Of a DNA stretch of 64,000 bases, positions 29,008 through 38,204 are shown piece by piece. The first letter of the stretch is position 1, and each line of letters starts with the position of its first letter. The DNA is from JAWLCA01 sp050485905. Lineage in GTDB: Bacteria; Pseudomonadota; Alphaproteobacteria; Rhodobacterales; Rhodobacteraceae. The position numbers and the translations under genes are program-made. The stretch is from positions 6,300-70,299 of the forward strand of contig JBJHCH010000003.1 of assembly GCA_050485905.1 (NCBI GenBank), read 5' to 3'. The notes beneath the pieces were generated by a model. The model did no database searches. It saw only the letters and a program-made list of their open reading frames with translations, and was not told the DNA's origin.

Positions 29008-29152
29008 TCTCTTCTTTCAGGCGAAGTTTCTGCTTCTTGAGTTCAGCGATCCTGAGCCCGTCCGTCGCCGGACTGCGCTGGGCCTCCTCGACCTCGGCCG
29101 AAAGGGTCTGGTGGCGGCGGCGAAGCTCTTGCAGGTGCGAACCAAGGCTCAT
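28973..29152 (-). CDS. YdcH family (DUF465) small protein
   Basis: A 59-residue, charged, all-helical protein (LQELRRRHQTLSAEVEE and LKKQKLRLKEEITRL), the coiled-coil pattern of DUF465/YdcH. Function unknown. GGAGAGGAG precedes the ATG at 29152; longer in-frame starts lack one. It overlaps the end of the DMT gene tail to tail. Confidence 0.87.
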   Translation of the reverse strand: MSLGSHLQELRRRHQTLSAEVEEAQRSPATDGLRIAELKKQKLRLKEEITRLSQVESHA

Positions 29153-29274
29153 ATCAATCTCCTCTCCAACTACATCCAGAGATTGAATTGCATCACAGAA
29201 CTTGAGTCGTGTCACCCACCACCGGCAAGATCGTGCCAAATTTATTTCCGCCCGCGCCCCTTGCCGAATGGCGA

Positions 29275-30036
29275 CTATGTGCCCATGGGCAAGCCCCCAG
29301 CGTCGCGCAGGATCCCGCGGGCGGCGACGCTGTAGTCGTCGCCATCGCCGCTATGGGCTGGCCCGTCGTGCAGGACGAACGGGGCGAGCAGCCGGAACGG
29401 ACCGCGCGCGCCCTTCCTCGCCCGCACAATCACCCGGCCTGCCGGCTGGCCCGCCCGACCGGTCAGCGGCAACACCGCGATGTCGCCTGCCCGCCCGCCA
29501 ACCGCCGCCAGCACATCGGGCAGCCGGTCCGCGCGCTGGATCAGCGTCAACCAGCCGCCCGGGCGCAGTCTACGCAGTGCCGCATCTATCCAGCCGATTA
29601 GGGGAGTCGCTTCGCGCAGGGCGGCCTCGCGCCCCGGATCGCGGGCAGAGGTGCCGTCAGCGGCGTCGAAGTACGGCGGATTGGCGATCACATGGTCGAA
29701 GTTCCGGGCGCGCAACTCCGCTGGCAGGCGGGTCAGATCGGCGACTGTCACTGCCAGAGTGATCCCGTTCGCCTCGGCATTCCTGCGCGCGAGTTCGGCA
29801 TAGCCCGGCTGCCGCTCCACCCCATGCAGATCGAGCCCCGGAACGCGGGCGCCAAGGCAGAGGCTCGCCACGCCCGCGCCGCAGCCCAGTTCCAGCACCG
29901 CCTGTCCCGCGGCGGCAGGTACGGCAGCGGCGAGCAGTACGGGATCGGTGCCCGCCCGGTAGCCACCGCGCGGCTGCGCGATCACCAGTCGTCCGCCAAG
30001 AAAGCGGTCGCGGCTGAGCGCGCCCCCCTCCGACAT
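29275..30036 (-). CDS. tRNA1(Val) (adenine37-N6)-methyltransferase-like
   Basis: A 253-residue class I SAM-dependent methyltransferase. LELGCGAGVASL is the SAM-binding motif I, and HVIANPPYF is the NPPY motif of N6-adenine methyltransferases. The N-terminus FLGGRLVIAQPRGGYRAGTDPVLLAAA matches the TrmN6/YfiC group that modifies A37 of tRNA-Val, although an RNA substrate is not proved. Its ATG follows the DUF2007 stop by one base, so the two are co-translated. No symbol is given because alphaproteobacterial members are poorly tested. Confidence 0.85.
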   Translation of the reverse strand: MSEGGALSRDRFLGGRLVIAQPRGGYRAGTDPVLLAAAVPAAAGQAVLELGCGAGVASLCLGARVPGLDLHGVERQPGYAELARRNAEANGITLAVTVADLTRLPAELRARNFDHVIANPPYFDAADGTSARDPGREAALREATPLIGWIDAALRRLRPGGWLTLIQRADRLPDVLAAVGGRAGDIAVLPLTGRAGQPAGRVIVRARKGARGPFRLLAPFVLHDGPAHSGDGDDYSVAARGILRDAGGLPMGT

Positions 30037-30037
30037 C

Positions 30038-30253
30038 TCAGCTTTCCAGCGGGATGTCGTTGTCCGCCAGAACGGCGCGGGCGCGGAAGTGGTCCGCGCG
30101 CCGCACCATCAGCCTTCGCGGCAGGATTCCGATGGATCCTTCCAGCACGCTCATGTGGACGTCCATGGTAAAGACGTCTATATCCTCGCCCTCAAGCAGC
30201 GCGGTGGCGAAGGCGATGATCGTGGGGTCGGTGGTGCGCAAAAGTTCCTTCAT
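30038..30253 (-). CDS. DUF2007 family protein
   Basis: A 71-residue protein beginning MKELLRTTDPTIIAFATALLEGEDI, the typical start of DUF2007 (putative signal-transducing) proteins, with a GILPRRLMV core. Function is not known. It precedes the TrmN6-like gene in a two-gene operon and is divergent from the polyprenyl synthase gene. No strong ribosome site is visible. Confidence 0.83.
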   Translation of the reverse strand: MKELLRTTDPTIIAFATALLEGEDIDVFTMDVHMSVLEGSIGILPRRLMVRRADHFRARAVLADNDIPLES

Positions 30254-30310
30254 GGGCGATCAGTTAATGGCAAACCGGCAGGCTTGTCGAGACGGCCGGC
30301 GGTGACCGTG

Positions 30311-31312
30311 ATGGGGCTTGATACCGCGGTGAGTCAGCCGCACGACCGCCTTGCCTCGCATCTGGCCGAGGACATGGGCGCGGTGAACGCGCTGATCCGC
30401 GATCGCATGGCATCGGAACATGCGCCGCGCATCCCCGAGGTGACCGCGCATCTGGTCGAGGCCGGTGGGAAACGCCTGCGTCCGATGCTGACACTGGCGA
30501 CGGCGCGGATGTGCGGCTACGACGGTCCGCATCACATTCACCTCGCCGCGACGGTGGAGTTCATCCATACCGCCACCCTGCTGCACGACGACGTGGTGGA
30601 CGAAAGCGAACGGCGCCGAGGCCGGCCGACGGCAAACCTGCTTTGGGACAACAAGTCCTCGGTGCTGGTGGGCGACTACCTGTTCGCACGCTCCTTCCAG
30701 TTGATGGTGGAGACCGGATCGCTCCGCGTGCTCGACATCCTGTCGAACGCGGCGGCCACGATTGCCGAGGGCGAAGTGCTGCAACTCACCGCCGCGCGCG
30801 ATCTGGCGACCGACGAGACGATCTATCTCAAGGTCGTGCGGGGCAAGACCGCGGCGCTGTTTTCGGCAGCGACAGAGGTCGGCGGCGTCATCGCCCGCGC
30901 GCCGGAACAGCATGTCCGGGCACTTTTCACCTATGGCGACGCGCTTGGTGTCAGCTTCCAGATCGTCGACGATCTGCTGGACTATGGCGGCGCTACGGCG
31001 ATGATCGGCAAGAATACCGGCGACGATTTCCGCGAGCGCAAGCTGACGCTGCCGGTCATCAAGGCCGTGGCGCAGGCCGACGCGCAGGAGCGTGCCTTCT
31101 GGCAGCGGGTAATCGAGAAGGGCGACCAGCAGGACGGCGATCTGGAGCGCGCGCTGGAGATCCTGACGCGCCGCGGTACGCTGGAGGCCACGCGCGCCGA
31201 CGCCCTGTCGTGGTCCGCGCGGGCGCGCGGGGCGCTGGACGCTGTGCCGGATCATCCGCTGCGGGATATGCTGGTAGACCTTGCCGACTACGTGGTCGCC
31301 CGCGTCAGTTGA
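30311..31312 (+). CDS. Long-chain polyprenyl diphosphate synthase
   Basis: A 333-residue trans-prenyltransferase building the side chain of ubiquinone (octa- or decaprenyl; chain length not readable). The first Asp-rich motif is LLHDDVVDE, and the second is IVDDLLDY. GGKRLRP binds diphosphate. The residues before the first motif (ATVEFIHTATLL) are small, as expected for long products. The ATG at 30311 is chosen because family members begin shortly before VSQPHDRLASHL. It ends tail to tail with ispE with an 8-base overlap. Confidence 0.92.
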   Translation: MGLDTAVSQPHDRLASHLAEDMGAVNALIRDRMASEHAPRIPEVTAHLVEAGGKRLRPMLTLATARMCGYDGPHHIHLAATVEFIHTATLLHDDVVDESERRRGRPTANLLWDNKSSVLVGDYLFARSFQLMVETGSLRVLDILSNAAATIAEGEVLQLTAARDLATDETIYLKVVRGKTAALFSAATEVGGVIARAPEQHVRALFTYGDALGVSFQIVDDLLDYGGATAMIGKNTGDDFRERKLTLPVIKAVAQADAQERAFWQRVIEKGDQQDGDLERALEILTRRGTLEATRADALSWSARARGALDAVPDHPLRDMLVDLADYVVARVS

Positions 31313-32141
31313 GCATCCGCGCCACGGCAACCCACCATCCGGCCCGCGTCGACTGCAGGGCTGCGGCGGCTCGTTCGGCGCCGGGTTCATCCTCGAATAA
31401 ACCGAAACAGGTCGCGCCCGAACCCGACATCCGCGCAAACAGGCAATCTGGCTGCGCGGCAAGCCGATCCAGAACTTCCGCAATGACGGGTGCCACACCA
31501 ATTGCCGCATCCTGAAGGTCGTTGCGCTGATCCGCGAGCCATTGGGCCAGAACACGCGCGTCGGGCCATTCCGGCAGCAAATCGGGCATCGGCGCATTTT
31601 CGGCGTGGCCCAGCCGGGCAAACACCGCGCGCGTAGGCACCTCTACGCCCGGGTTGGCGAGCAGGATCGAGGCCGGAGGCAGGCGCGGTACGTCCGACAG
31701 CATATCACCAATCCCACGCATGCGAGCGGGACGGGCAGCGAGGCAGACCGGCACGTCCGCGCCGAGGTCCAGCAGCCGCTCTGCGTCAGGCAAGGGCCGC
31801 CCCGTCTGCCGAGCAATCGCCCGCAGCGTAGCCGCTGCATCCGACGACCCGCCGCCTATGCCGGACGCGGATGGCAGGTGCTTTTCCAGTTCAAAGCTCA
31901 TGCCCACCGCGCCCATCGCCGCCGCGGCGCGCAGCACCAGGTTGTCCTGGCCATCGGGCACACCGGCCGCTTGTGGTCCGATGACGGTCAGACGCGCGCC
32001 CTGCCCCGTGGATACCGTCACACGGTCACAAACCGCCGCAAAGACCACGAGGCTGTCGAGCAGATGGTAGCCATCGGCGCGCCTGCCGGTGACGTGCAAG
32101 GTCAGGTTGATCTTGGCCGGGGCGAATTCAGTGACGGTCAC
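31305..32141 (-). CDS. ispE: 4-diphosphocytidyl-2-C-methyl-D-erythritol kinase
   Basis: A 278-residue GHMP kinase of the MEP pathway to isoprenoids. The start TEFAPAKINLTLHVTGRRADGYH and the ATP loop PSASGIGGGSSDAAA are diagnostic; MSGSGATCFGLF is the C-terminal motif. The start is a GTG at 32141, since the family starts immediately before TVTEFAPAKINL; the ribosome site is weak and the TPR gene stop is 13 bases upstream, suggesting coupling. It feeds the same isoprenoid branch as the neighbouring polyprenyl synthase. Confidence 0.93.
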   Translation of the reverse strand: MTVTEFAPAKINLTLHVTGRRADGYHLLDSLVVFAAVCDRVTVSTGQGARLTVIGPQAAGVPDGQDNLVLRAAAAMGAVGMSFELEKHLPSASGIGGGSSDAAATLRAIARQTGRPLPDAERLLDLGADVPVCLAARPARMRGIGDMLSDVPRLPPASILLANPGVEVPTRAVFARLGHAENAPMPDLLPEWPDARVLAQWLADQRNDLQDAAIGVAPVIAEVLDRLAAQPDCLFARMSGSGATCFGLFEDEPGAERAAAALQSTRAGWWVAVARMLN

Positions 32142-32154
32142 GGGTGCGCGCCGG

Positions 32155-33861
32155 TCAGTTGCCTGCTGCCCGCTCTTCGGCCTCTTCCTCGGCCAGCACG
32201 CGGTCAAGCCCGACCTCCAGCTTTCGGCGAATCCGGATCTCTTCTTCCGGTTCCGGATCGAAGGACAGCGCCCGGCGCCACTGGAACTGCGCCTCCAGCC
32301 GTCGGCCGACGACCCAATAGACGTCACCTAGGTGGTCGTTGACAATCGGATCCGTAGCCAGCAGCTCCGCCGCGCGCTCCATCGGCGCCACGGCCTCTTC
32401 GAAACGGCCCAGCCGGTAGAGCGCCCAGCCGAGACTGTCGATGATATGGCCGTTGTCGGGCGCACCCTCGACGGCGGTCTCGATCATGTCGAGCGCCTCG
32501 TCAAGATTCTCGCGCCGCTCGACCAGCGAATAGCCAAGATAATTCAGAACCATCGGCTGATCCGGGCGCAGTTCAAGTGCGCGGCGAAAATCAGCCTCGG
32601 CCAGTTCCCAGCGATCCTCGCGCTCGTGGCAGATTCCGCGGGTGTAGAACACGACCCAATGCCGCTCGTCAGGCTCGCCGATCAACTCTATCGCTCGGCT
32701 GTAGGCGCGTGAGGCCGCATCGAACTGCTCTTCCCGTCGCAGCAGATCGCCGAGCGCCGTATGCACGGTAATCAGCTCGTCATGGCTTTCCGCCAGCGCC
32801 TGCAACGTAGAGATCGCCTCGTCAGCATCACCGGCACGGTAGAGCGAATCCGCCCGGCCAAGCTCGGCCGAGAAGAAACGTGGGCTTTCGGGGTCGATCT
32901 GGGCGAAAACCTGCTGCGCCAACGTATGCTGGGACAGTTGATCCAGCAGGCGTGCGGTCAGCAGGATCGCATCCTCGTGGTCCGGACGCAGATGCTCGGC
33001 AAGGCGCGAATACAGCAGGGTCACCGTGTCGTTGGCCTCACCGACCAGCGCCGAGGCTGTGGTGTGAAATACCTCTGCGATCCCCTCGGACGCACTTCGC
33101 GCCGCCGTGTAGGGCAATATCTCTTCCGTCTGAAGGCTTGCCCGCAGTTCCTCGATCTCGAGATCCGCATCGGCGCCGAAAATCTCGCCCAGCAGCGCCA
33201 GCGCCGCATCATTGCGCTCCAACTGGCTCAGGATCTGGACATGGGCAATGACCCCGCGCCGCGTCATCTGAAGCGGACCCGCCTCGTCACCCGACAGAAT
33301 TTCCAGCGCGCCCTCGAAATCGCCGACCGAGGCCAGTGCCAGCGCCTTGTGAAACCGGGCGAAGGGAGCAAGCGCCGGTGTTTCGCCCAGCGCATCAAAG
33401 GCCACCAGCGCATCGGACATGCGCCCCTCGCCGATGAGCGCCCAGGCTCCAGTCAGACCATCGACCAGCGGCCCGGTTTCGCGGCCGTTCTCTACCGCCG
33501 CCCGCGCTTCCTCGAACTCTCCCCGTGCGAGTAGATCAGCCAACAGCACAAGATTCGCGCTCTGGCTGCGCAGACCTAGAGCCAGCAACCGCTCTGCCAT
33601 CTCGACAGCGCGGTCGATCTCGCCCAGGGCTGCATGCGACAGGATCGCATTTTCCAGAAGCGCAGGATTGTCCGGATCCTCGCCAAGGGCGCGCTGGAGG
33701 TAGTCCGCCGATACCGCAAAGTCGTTGTCGCTGCCGGCCTGCCGCGCGGCGAGATACGCCCCAGCCAGACCATCGGCCGATGCGGCGAAGGGCTGAGCAG
33801 GCAACAGTGCGAGCGCACAGGCAAGCGCGGCAAATCTGCGGCGAAGGGAATAATGCGGCAA
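32155..33861 (-). CDS. Secreted tetratricopeptide-repeat protein
   Basis: A roughly 568-residue protein with a signal peptide (RRRFAALACALALLPAQPFAASA) and many TPR units, for example ALGEDPDNPALLENAILSHA, ALELRPDQPMVLNYLGYSL and AVEGAPDNGHIIDSLGWALY. Such Rhodobacterales proteins are assumed to be periplasmic scaffolds, with no proven partner. The start is uncertain: a TTG at 33861 with AGGAGAGG upstream gives the cleanest signal peptide; another TTG lies at 33963. No ATG is available near the N-terminus. Confidence 0.82.
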   Translation of the reverse strand: MPHYSLRRRFAALACALALLPAQPFAASADGLAGAYLAARQAGSDNDFAVSADYLQRALGEDPDNPALLENAILSHAALGEIDRAVEMAERLLALGLRSQSANLVLLADLLARGEFEEARAAVENGRETGPLVDGLTGAWALIGEGRMSDALVAFDALGETPALAPFARFHKALALASVGDFEGALEILSGDEAGPLQMTRRGVIAHVQILSQLERNDAALALLGEIFGADADLEIEELRASLQTEEILPYTAARSASEGIAEVFHTTASALVGEANDTVTLLYSRLAEHLRPDHEDAILLTARLLDQLSQHTLAQQVFAQIDPESPRFFSAELGRADSLYRAGDADEAISTLQALAESHDELITVHTALGDLLRREEQFDAASRAYSRAIELIGEPDERHWVVFYTRGICHEREDRWELAEADFRRALELRPDQPMVLNYLGYSLVERRENLDEALDMIETAVEGAPDNGHIIDSLGWALYRLGRFEEAVAPMERAAELLATDPIVNDHLGDVYWVVGRRLEAQFQWRRALSFDPEPEEEIRIRRKLEVGLDRVLAEEEAEERAAGN

Positions 33862-33966
33862 GGTCCGTGCCTCTCCTGACTTCGACCGCAACCTAGAGCC
33901 CGCCGGCGCACATGGCAATCGGACAGGCCGGTTTATGCCGCTCTCTTCCGATGCCTCACGCAAGTG

Positions 33967-35622
33967 TCACATGTTGGGATAGTTCGGCCCGTCGCCGCCC
34001 TGCGGAGTGACCCAGACGATGTTCTGGCTCGGATCCTTGATGTCGCAGGTCTTGCAGTGGACGCAGTTCTGGAAGTTGATGACAAACTTCGCCTCTGCAC
34101 CCTCGCCCACCACCTCGTAAACGCCCGCCGGGCAGTAGCGTTGCGCAGGCTCCGCGTATTTGGGTAGGTTCACCTGGATCGGAACCGCCGGATCCTTCAG
34201 CGTCAGGTGCGCGGGCTGGCTCTCCTCGTGGTTGGTGAAGCTGAAAGCCACATTTGTCAGCCGATCGAACGAAAGCACGCCATCGGGCTTGGGGTAGTCG
34301 ATGGTCTTGTGCTTGCGCGCCTCTCCGGTTGCGGCCGCGTCCGACTTGCCGTGCTCCATCGTGCCGAATGCGGAGAAGCCCAGCGTGTTCGTCCACATGT
34401 CGAAGCCACCGAGCGCCAGCGAGGAGACAAGCCCCCATCTCGACCACATCGGCTTGACGTTGCGGACCTTCTTCAGATCCTTGCCCACCGGCCCGCTGCG
34501 CAACTCGGTCTCGTAGTCGGTCAGTTCATCGCCCGCGCGGCCCGCCTTGATCGCGCCATAGGCGGCCTCGGCCGCTGCCTTGCCCGAAAGCATCGCGTTA
34601 TGGTTGCCCTTGATCCGCGGCACGTTGACCAGCCCGGCCGAGCAACCCAGCAGCGCGCCGCCCGGAAAGACCACCTTGGGAATCGACTGCCAGCCGCCCT
34701 CGCTGATTGCCCGCGCCCCATAGGCCACGCGCTTGCCCCCCTTCAGCAGCTCGGCCACCATCGGGTGATGCTTGAACCTCTGGAATTCCATGTAGGGATA
34801 GAGATGCGGGTTCTCGTAGTTCAGGTGCACCACGAAGCCCACACAGACCTGGTTGTTGTCGATGTGGTAAATGAACGACCCGCCACCCGCATTCTTGCCC
34901 AGCGGCCAGCCCATGGTGTGGATCACCGTGCCGGGCTTGTGTTTCTCGGAGTCGACCTCCCAGATCTCCTTCATGCCCAGGCCGAACTTCTGCGGATCGT
35001 GTCCCTTGGACAGCTCGAACTTCGCCATCACCTGCTTCGACAGTGACCCGCGCACCCCCTCGCCCAGCAGCACATACTTGCCGCGCAGCTCCATCCCCGG
35101 CTCGTAGTTCGGCCCCGGCGTGCCATCGGAGTTCTTTCCGAACTCGCCCGCGACGACGCCTGCAACCTCGCCATCCTTGCCCCAGACAAGCTCCGACGCC
35201 GCCATGCCGGCAAACACCTCGACGCCCAGCGCCTCGGCCTGCTCGGCCATCCAGCGGCAGACGTTTGCCATGCTGACGATGTAGTTGCCGTGGTTCGACA
35301 TCAGCGGTGGCATCGGCCAGTTCGGCACGCGGATCTTCCCAGCCTCGCCCAGCATGTAAAAGCTGTCTGACGTGACCGGAACGGTGACAGGCGCGCCGCG
35401 CTCCTTCCAGTCGGGGATCACCGCGTCAAGGCCGCAGGGGTCCAGTACCGCGCCCGACAGGATATGCGCGCCGACCTCAGACCCCTTTTCCAGCACGACC
35501 ACCGACAGTTCGGGATCGAGTTGTTTCAGACGGATCGCCGCCGACAGGCCCGCGGGGCCTGCGCCGACGATCACCACGTCATAGTCCATCGCCTCGCGTT
35601 CGATCGGATTGGTCTCGCTCAC
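33967..35622 (-). CDS. Electron transfer flavoprotein-ubiquinone oxidoreductase
   Basis: A 551-residue membrane-associated enzyme passing electrons from ETF (fed by acyl-CoA dehydrogenases) to ubiquinone. The N-terminus DYDVVIVGAGPAGLSAAIRL binds FAD; the C-terminus carries a 4Fe-4S site with YCPAGVYE and FQNCVHCKTCDIKDP. The order matches ETF-QO. The start is a GTG at 35622 with AAGGAGG six bases upstream. A single gene between the TPR gene and greA; the etfAB genes are not in the window. Confidence 0.95.
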   Translation of the reverse strand: MSETNPIEREAMDYDVVIVGAGPAGLSAAIRLKQLDPELSVVVLEKGSEVGAHILSGAVLDPCGLDAVIPDWKERGAPVTVPVTSDSFYMLGEAGKIRVPNWPMPPLMSNHGNYIVSMANVCRWMAEQAEALGVEVFAGMAASELVWGKDGEVAGVVAGEFGKNSDGTPGPNYEPGMELRGKYVLLGEGVRGSLSKQVMAKFELSKGHDPQKFGLGMKEIWEVDSEKHKPGTVIHTMGWPLGKNAGGGSFIYHIDNNQVCVGFVVHLNYENPHLYPYMEFQRFKHHPMVAELLKGGKRVAYGARAISEGGWQSIPKVVFPGGALLGCSAGLVNVPRIKGNHNAMLSGKAAAEAAYGAIKAGRAGDELTDYETELRSGPVGKDLKKVRNVKPMWSRWGLVSSLALGGFDMWTNTLGFSAFGTMEHGKSDAAATGEARKHKTIDYPKPDGVLSFDRLTNVAFSFTNHEESQPAHLTLKDPAVPIQVNLPKYAEPAQRYCPAGVYEVVGEGAEAKFVINFQNCVHCKTCDIKDPSQNIVWVTPQGGDGPNYPNM

Positions 35623-35748
35623 GCCCTGCCTCCTTGCGCCCCGCATCGCGGATCATATCTGACGGATCAGCACCCCGCGTTACATGACCGGGGCAAGCCG
35701 GGTCAATGATGACGCCCCGTTCTGCCGATGGCGAAGGGACGGCGAAAA

Positions 35749-35764
35749 TCGACCGGTCGACCGG
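35749..35764. promoter_or_regulatory. Tandem palindromic octamer upstream of greA
   Basis: TCGACCGG occurs twice head to tail (35749-35756, 35757-35764), making overlapping perfect palindromes TCGACCGGTCGA and CCGGTCGACCGG. It lies between the divergent ETF-QO and greA genes, about 120 bases before greA. Its regulatory role is a guess from position. Confidence 0.35.
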
Positions 35765-35882
35765 CCTGCCCCCTTGCAATCCGGCGCTGCGTCGGTTCTG
35801 CTTGACCTTGTATCGCAGGTGTCGCGGCCGACAGGCCGTGGCACCTTTTTGATAACGCGATTCTGAACTGGATGGCACGGCG

Positions 35883-36353
35883 ATGGACAAGATTCCGATG
35901 ACACGCAGCGGCTTTGCCGCGCTTGAGGATGAACTGCGGATGCTGAAAAGCACCGAGCGTCCGGCCGTCATCCGCGCCATCGCCGAGGCGCGCGAGCATG
36001 GCGACCTGTCCGAGAACGCGGAATATCATGCTGCGCGTGAGAAGCAGAGCTTCATCGAGGGCCGGATCAAGGAGCTGGAGTCGATCATCAGCCGGGCCGA
36101 AGTGATCGACCCCGTCCGTCTGTCCGGGTCGATCAAGTTCGGCGCAACCGTGACCATCATCGACGAGGAATCGGACGAAGAGCGCACCTACCAGATCGTG
36201 GGAGAGGCCGAGGCCGACATCGAACGCGGGCTTCTGAACATCAGATCGCCGCTCGCCCGCGCCCTGATCGGCAAGGACGAGGGCGACAGCGTCGAGGTGC
36301 GCTCGCCCGGCGGCGAGCGCAGCTACGAGATCGTCAGTATCCGCTACATCTGA
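35883..36353 (+). CDS. greA: Transcription elongation factor GreA
   Basis: A 156-residue factor that enters the RNA polymerase secondary channel and stimulates cleavage of backtracked RNA. The N-terminal coiled coil carries [17 protein letters not shown] with the tip acidic residues (D and E), and the C-terminal FKBP-like domain ends in YEIVSIRY. Length is as expected (about 158). The gene is followed after 14 bases by an unknown membrane-protein gene. Confidence 0.97.
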   Translation: MDKIPMTRSGFAALEDELRMLKSTERPAVIRAIAEAREHGDLSENAEYHAAREKQSFIEGRIKELESIISRAEVIDPVRLSGSIKFGATVTIIDEESDEERTYQIVGEAEADIERGLLNIRSPLARALIGKDEGDSVEVRSPGGERSYEIVSIRYI

Positions 36354-36367
36354 GCACTGGCAGGGCG

Positions 36368-37396
36368 ATGTCCGATCCAAACTCGGAAAAACCGATCGAC
36401 CTTGGCGTCTACGGCCGAGGTGCCGATCCGAATGCGCCGCGCATCGGCCGGGCCGAGCTTGGCGCACTGGCGCTGTCGATTCTTTGGCTGGGCCTATGCC
36501 TTGTCCTCTACACCCGATCTGATGGTGTTCCGGCTGATGGGGCGGGTGGCTTGTCGGTTCTGCTGACCGCCGCCGCGGTTCTTGCCCCCGTCCTGCTCGT
36601 CTGGATCGCGGCGCTGATGCTGCGATCCCTCCGCCGTCTGCAGACCGAAACCGCAGAACTGCGCGAGGCGATGAGCGCATTGCGGCAGGCACAACTGGCG
36701 CTGCAGCAGGCCACGGGCGCTGCACGACGCCCCGCACCCGAGATCGAGCCTGCCGAGGCACCGCGGCCACGGGTCGCGGCCGCAAGCCCGGCGCAGCCTG
36801 CAGCGCCGCGCCGCCCTGCCGCACCGACAGCGCCCGCTGCAAAGCAGCCCGCTGTTGCCGCGCGGACCACTGCCGACGGGCAGGCGCTGCTCGCCTTCGA
36901 CACACCGCAAGAGCCTACCGCAGAGCCGATGCCGATGGCGGAACTGATCCTTGCGCTGAATTTCCCCGACGACGCCGAGGATGAGGCTGCCATATCGGCG
37001 CTGAAACTCGCGCTTCAGGATCGCGACACCGCGAAACTGATCCGTGCCGCGCAGGATGTGCTGACGCTCTTGGGCCATGACGGCATATACATGGACAACC
37101 TGCAGCCTGACCGCGCCCGGCCAGAGGTCTGGCGTCGCTTTGCCGGCGGCGAACGTGGGCGCGGCGTCGCTGCGCTCGGCGGGATACGCGATCGAGAGGT
37201 GCTGGCGGCAATCACCGCGCGGACGCGACAGGATCCTGTATTCCGCGACGCTGCGCATCATTTCCTGCGCAGCTTCGACCGCCATGTCTCGACCTTCGCG
37301 GACCGGGCCGAAGACTCGACTCTCTCGGCTTTCGCCGAGACACGGACAGCCAAGGCATTCATGCTCATCGGCCGCGTGACAGGCACATTCGACTGA
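36368..37396 (+). CDS. Conserved membrane protein of unknown function
   Basis: A 342-residue protein. The N-terminus MSDPNSEKPIDLGVYGRG is polar, two transmembrane segments follow (about 30-50 and 63-86), then a short coiled coil (TAELREAMSALRQAQLALQQ), a Pro/Ala-rich linker (about 120-180) and a globular C-terminal half (LILALNFPDDAEDEAA onwards). No enzyme motif was seen. It starts 14 bases after greA and probably shares its transcript. No family name can be given with confidence. Confidence 0.75.
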   Translation: MSDPNSEKPIDLGVYGRGADPNAPRIGRAELGALALSILWLGLCLVLYTRSDGVPADGAGGLSVLLTAAAVLAPVLLVWIAALMLRSLRRLQTETAELREAMSALRQAQLALQQATGAARRPAPEIEPAEAPRPRVAAASPAQPAAPRRPAAPTAPAAKQPAVAARTTADGQALLAFDTPQEPTAEPMPMAELILALNFPDDAEDEAAISALKLALQDRDTAKLIRAAQDVLTLLGHDGIYMDNLQPDRARPEVWRRFAGGERGRGVAALGGIRDREVLAAITARTRQDPVFRDAAHHFLRSFDRHVSTFADRAEDSTLSAFAETRTAKAFMLIGRVTGTFD

Positions 37397-37417
37397 CCGA
37401 AAGCGCGGCAATGCCCC

Positions 37418-37446
37418 TTGCAAAACACCCCTGCGCCCGGTAATGG
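37418..37446 (+). promoter_or_regulatory. Candidate promoter of rpmI-rplT
   Basis: TTGCAA (37418-37423), a 17-base spacer, TAATGG (37441-37446), about 77 bases before the rpmI start. The match to the sigma-70 consensus is partial. Confidence 0.35.
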
Positions 37447-37522
37447 GCGCGCTCCAAACCCGCGTGGCCGGCCGATGTGGCATGCCGAGTCGCGCGATAA
37501 CCGTTCCTAAGAGGAGATGGAA

Positions 37523-37723
37523 ATGCCCAAGATGAAGACCAAGTCGAGCGCCAAGAAGCGCTTTTCGATGACCGCGACGGGCAAGGTGAAATCCGCCCAG
37601 GCCGGCAAGCGGCACGGCATGATCAAGCGTACGACGAAATTCATCCGCGATGCGCGCGGCACCATGGTGCTGTCCGAGGCGGATACGAAGATCGTCAAGA
37701 AATACATGCCCTACGACCGCTGA
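37523..37723 (+). CDS. rpmI: 50S ribosomal protein L35
   Basis: A 66-residue basic ribosomal protein, [26 protein letters not shown] lies six bases upstream of the ATG at 37523; the ATG at 37517 overlaps that site. It is followed by rplT after 12 bases. In many bacteria the L20 protein feeds back on this operon; no leader structure that would show this was seen here. Confidence 0.97.
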   Translation: MPKMKTKSSAKKRFSMTATGKVKSAQAGKRHGMIKRTTKFIRDARGTMVLSEADTKIVKKYMPYDR

Positions 37724-37735
37724 GGAGCCGCCAAC

Positions 37736-38095
37736 ATGTCACGCGTCACATCCGGAAAAGTCACCCACGCCCGCCATCGCAAGGTCATCAAGGCCGCGAA
37801 GGGCTATTACGCCGCCCGCGGCACCAACTTCCGCACCGCCACCCAGGCGGTGGACAAGGCGAACCAGTACGCCACCCGCGACCGCAAGACCCGCAAGCGC
37901 AACTTCCGCGCGCTGTGGATCCAGCGGATCAACGCTGCGGTGCGCGAATTCGACCCGGCGATGACCTATTCGCGCTTCATCAACGGTCTGGCGAAAGCCG
38001 GGATCGAGGTGGACCGCAAGGTGCTGGCCGATCTGGCCGTGCACGAGCCCGACGCCTTTGGCGCCATCGTCGAACGCGCCCGCGCGGCGGTCTGA
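37736..38095 (+). CDS. rplT: 50S ribosomal protein L20
   Basis: A 119-residue ribosomal protein needed early in 50S assembly. The basic start [20 protein letters not shown] and [21 protein letters not shown] are diagnostic. A GAGGAG-type site lies before the ATG. A terminator follows at 38115, before pheS. Confidence 0.97.
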   Translation: MSRVTSGKVTHARHRKVIKAAKGYYAARGTNFRTATQAVDKANQYATRDRKTRKRNFRALWIQRINAAVREFDPAMTYSRFINGLAKAGIEVDRKVLADLAVHEPDAFGAIVERARAAV

Positions 38096-38114
38096 ACCGG
38101 CCTGAACGGCTGCG

Positions 38115-38142
38115 AAAGGCCCCGCCTCGGCGGGGCCTTTTT
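38115..38142 (+). terminator. Rho-independent terminator after rplT
   Basis: AAAGGCCCCGC pairs with GCGGGGCCTTT around a CTCG tetraloop, followed by T residues. Strong stem of 11 pairs; separates rpmI-rplT from pheS. Confidence 0.88.
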
Positions 38143-38204
38143 CGTTGGCTTGCAATCCGCCGCGCCCGCCGCTAGCAGGGGCCGCGCGAGCCAAAGGGGC
38201 GACG

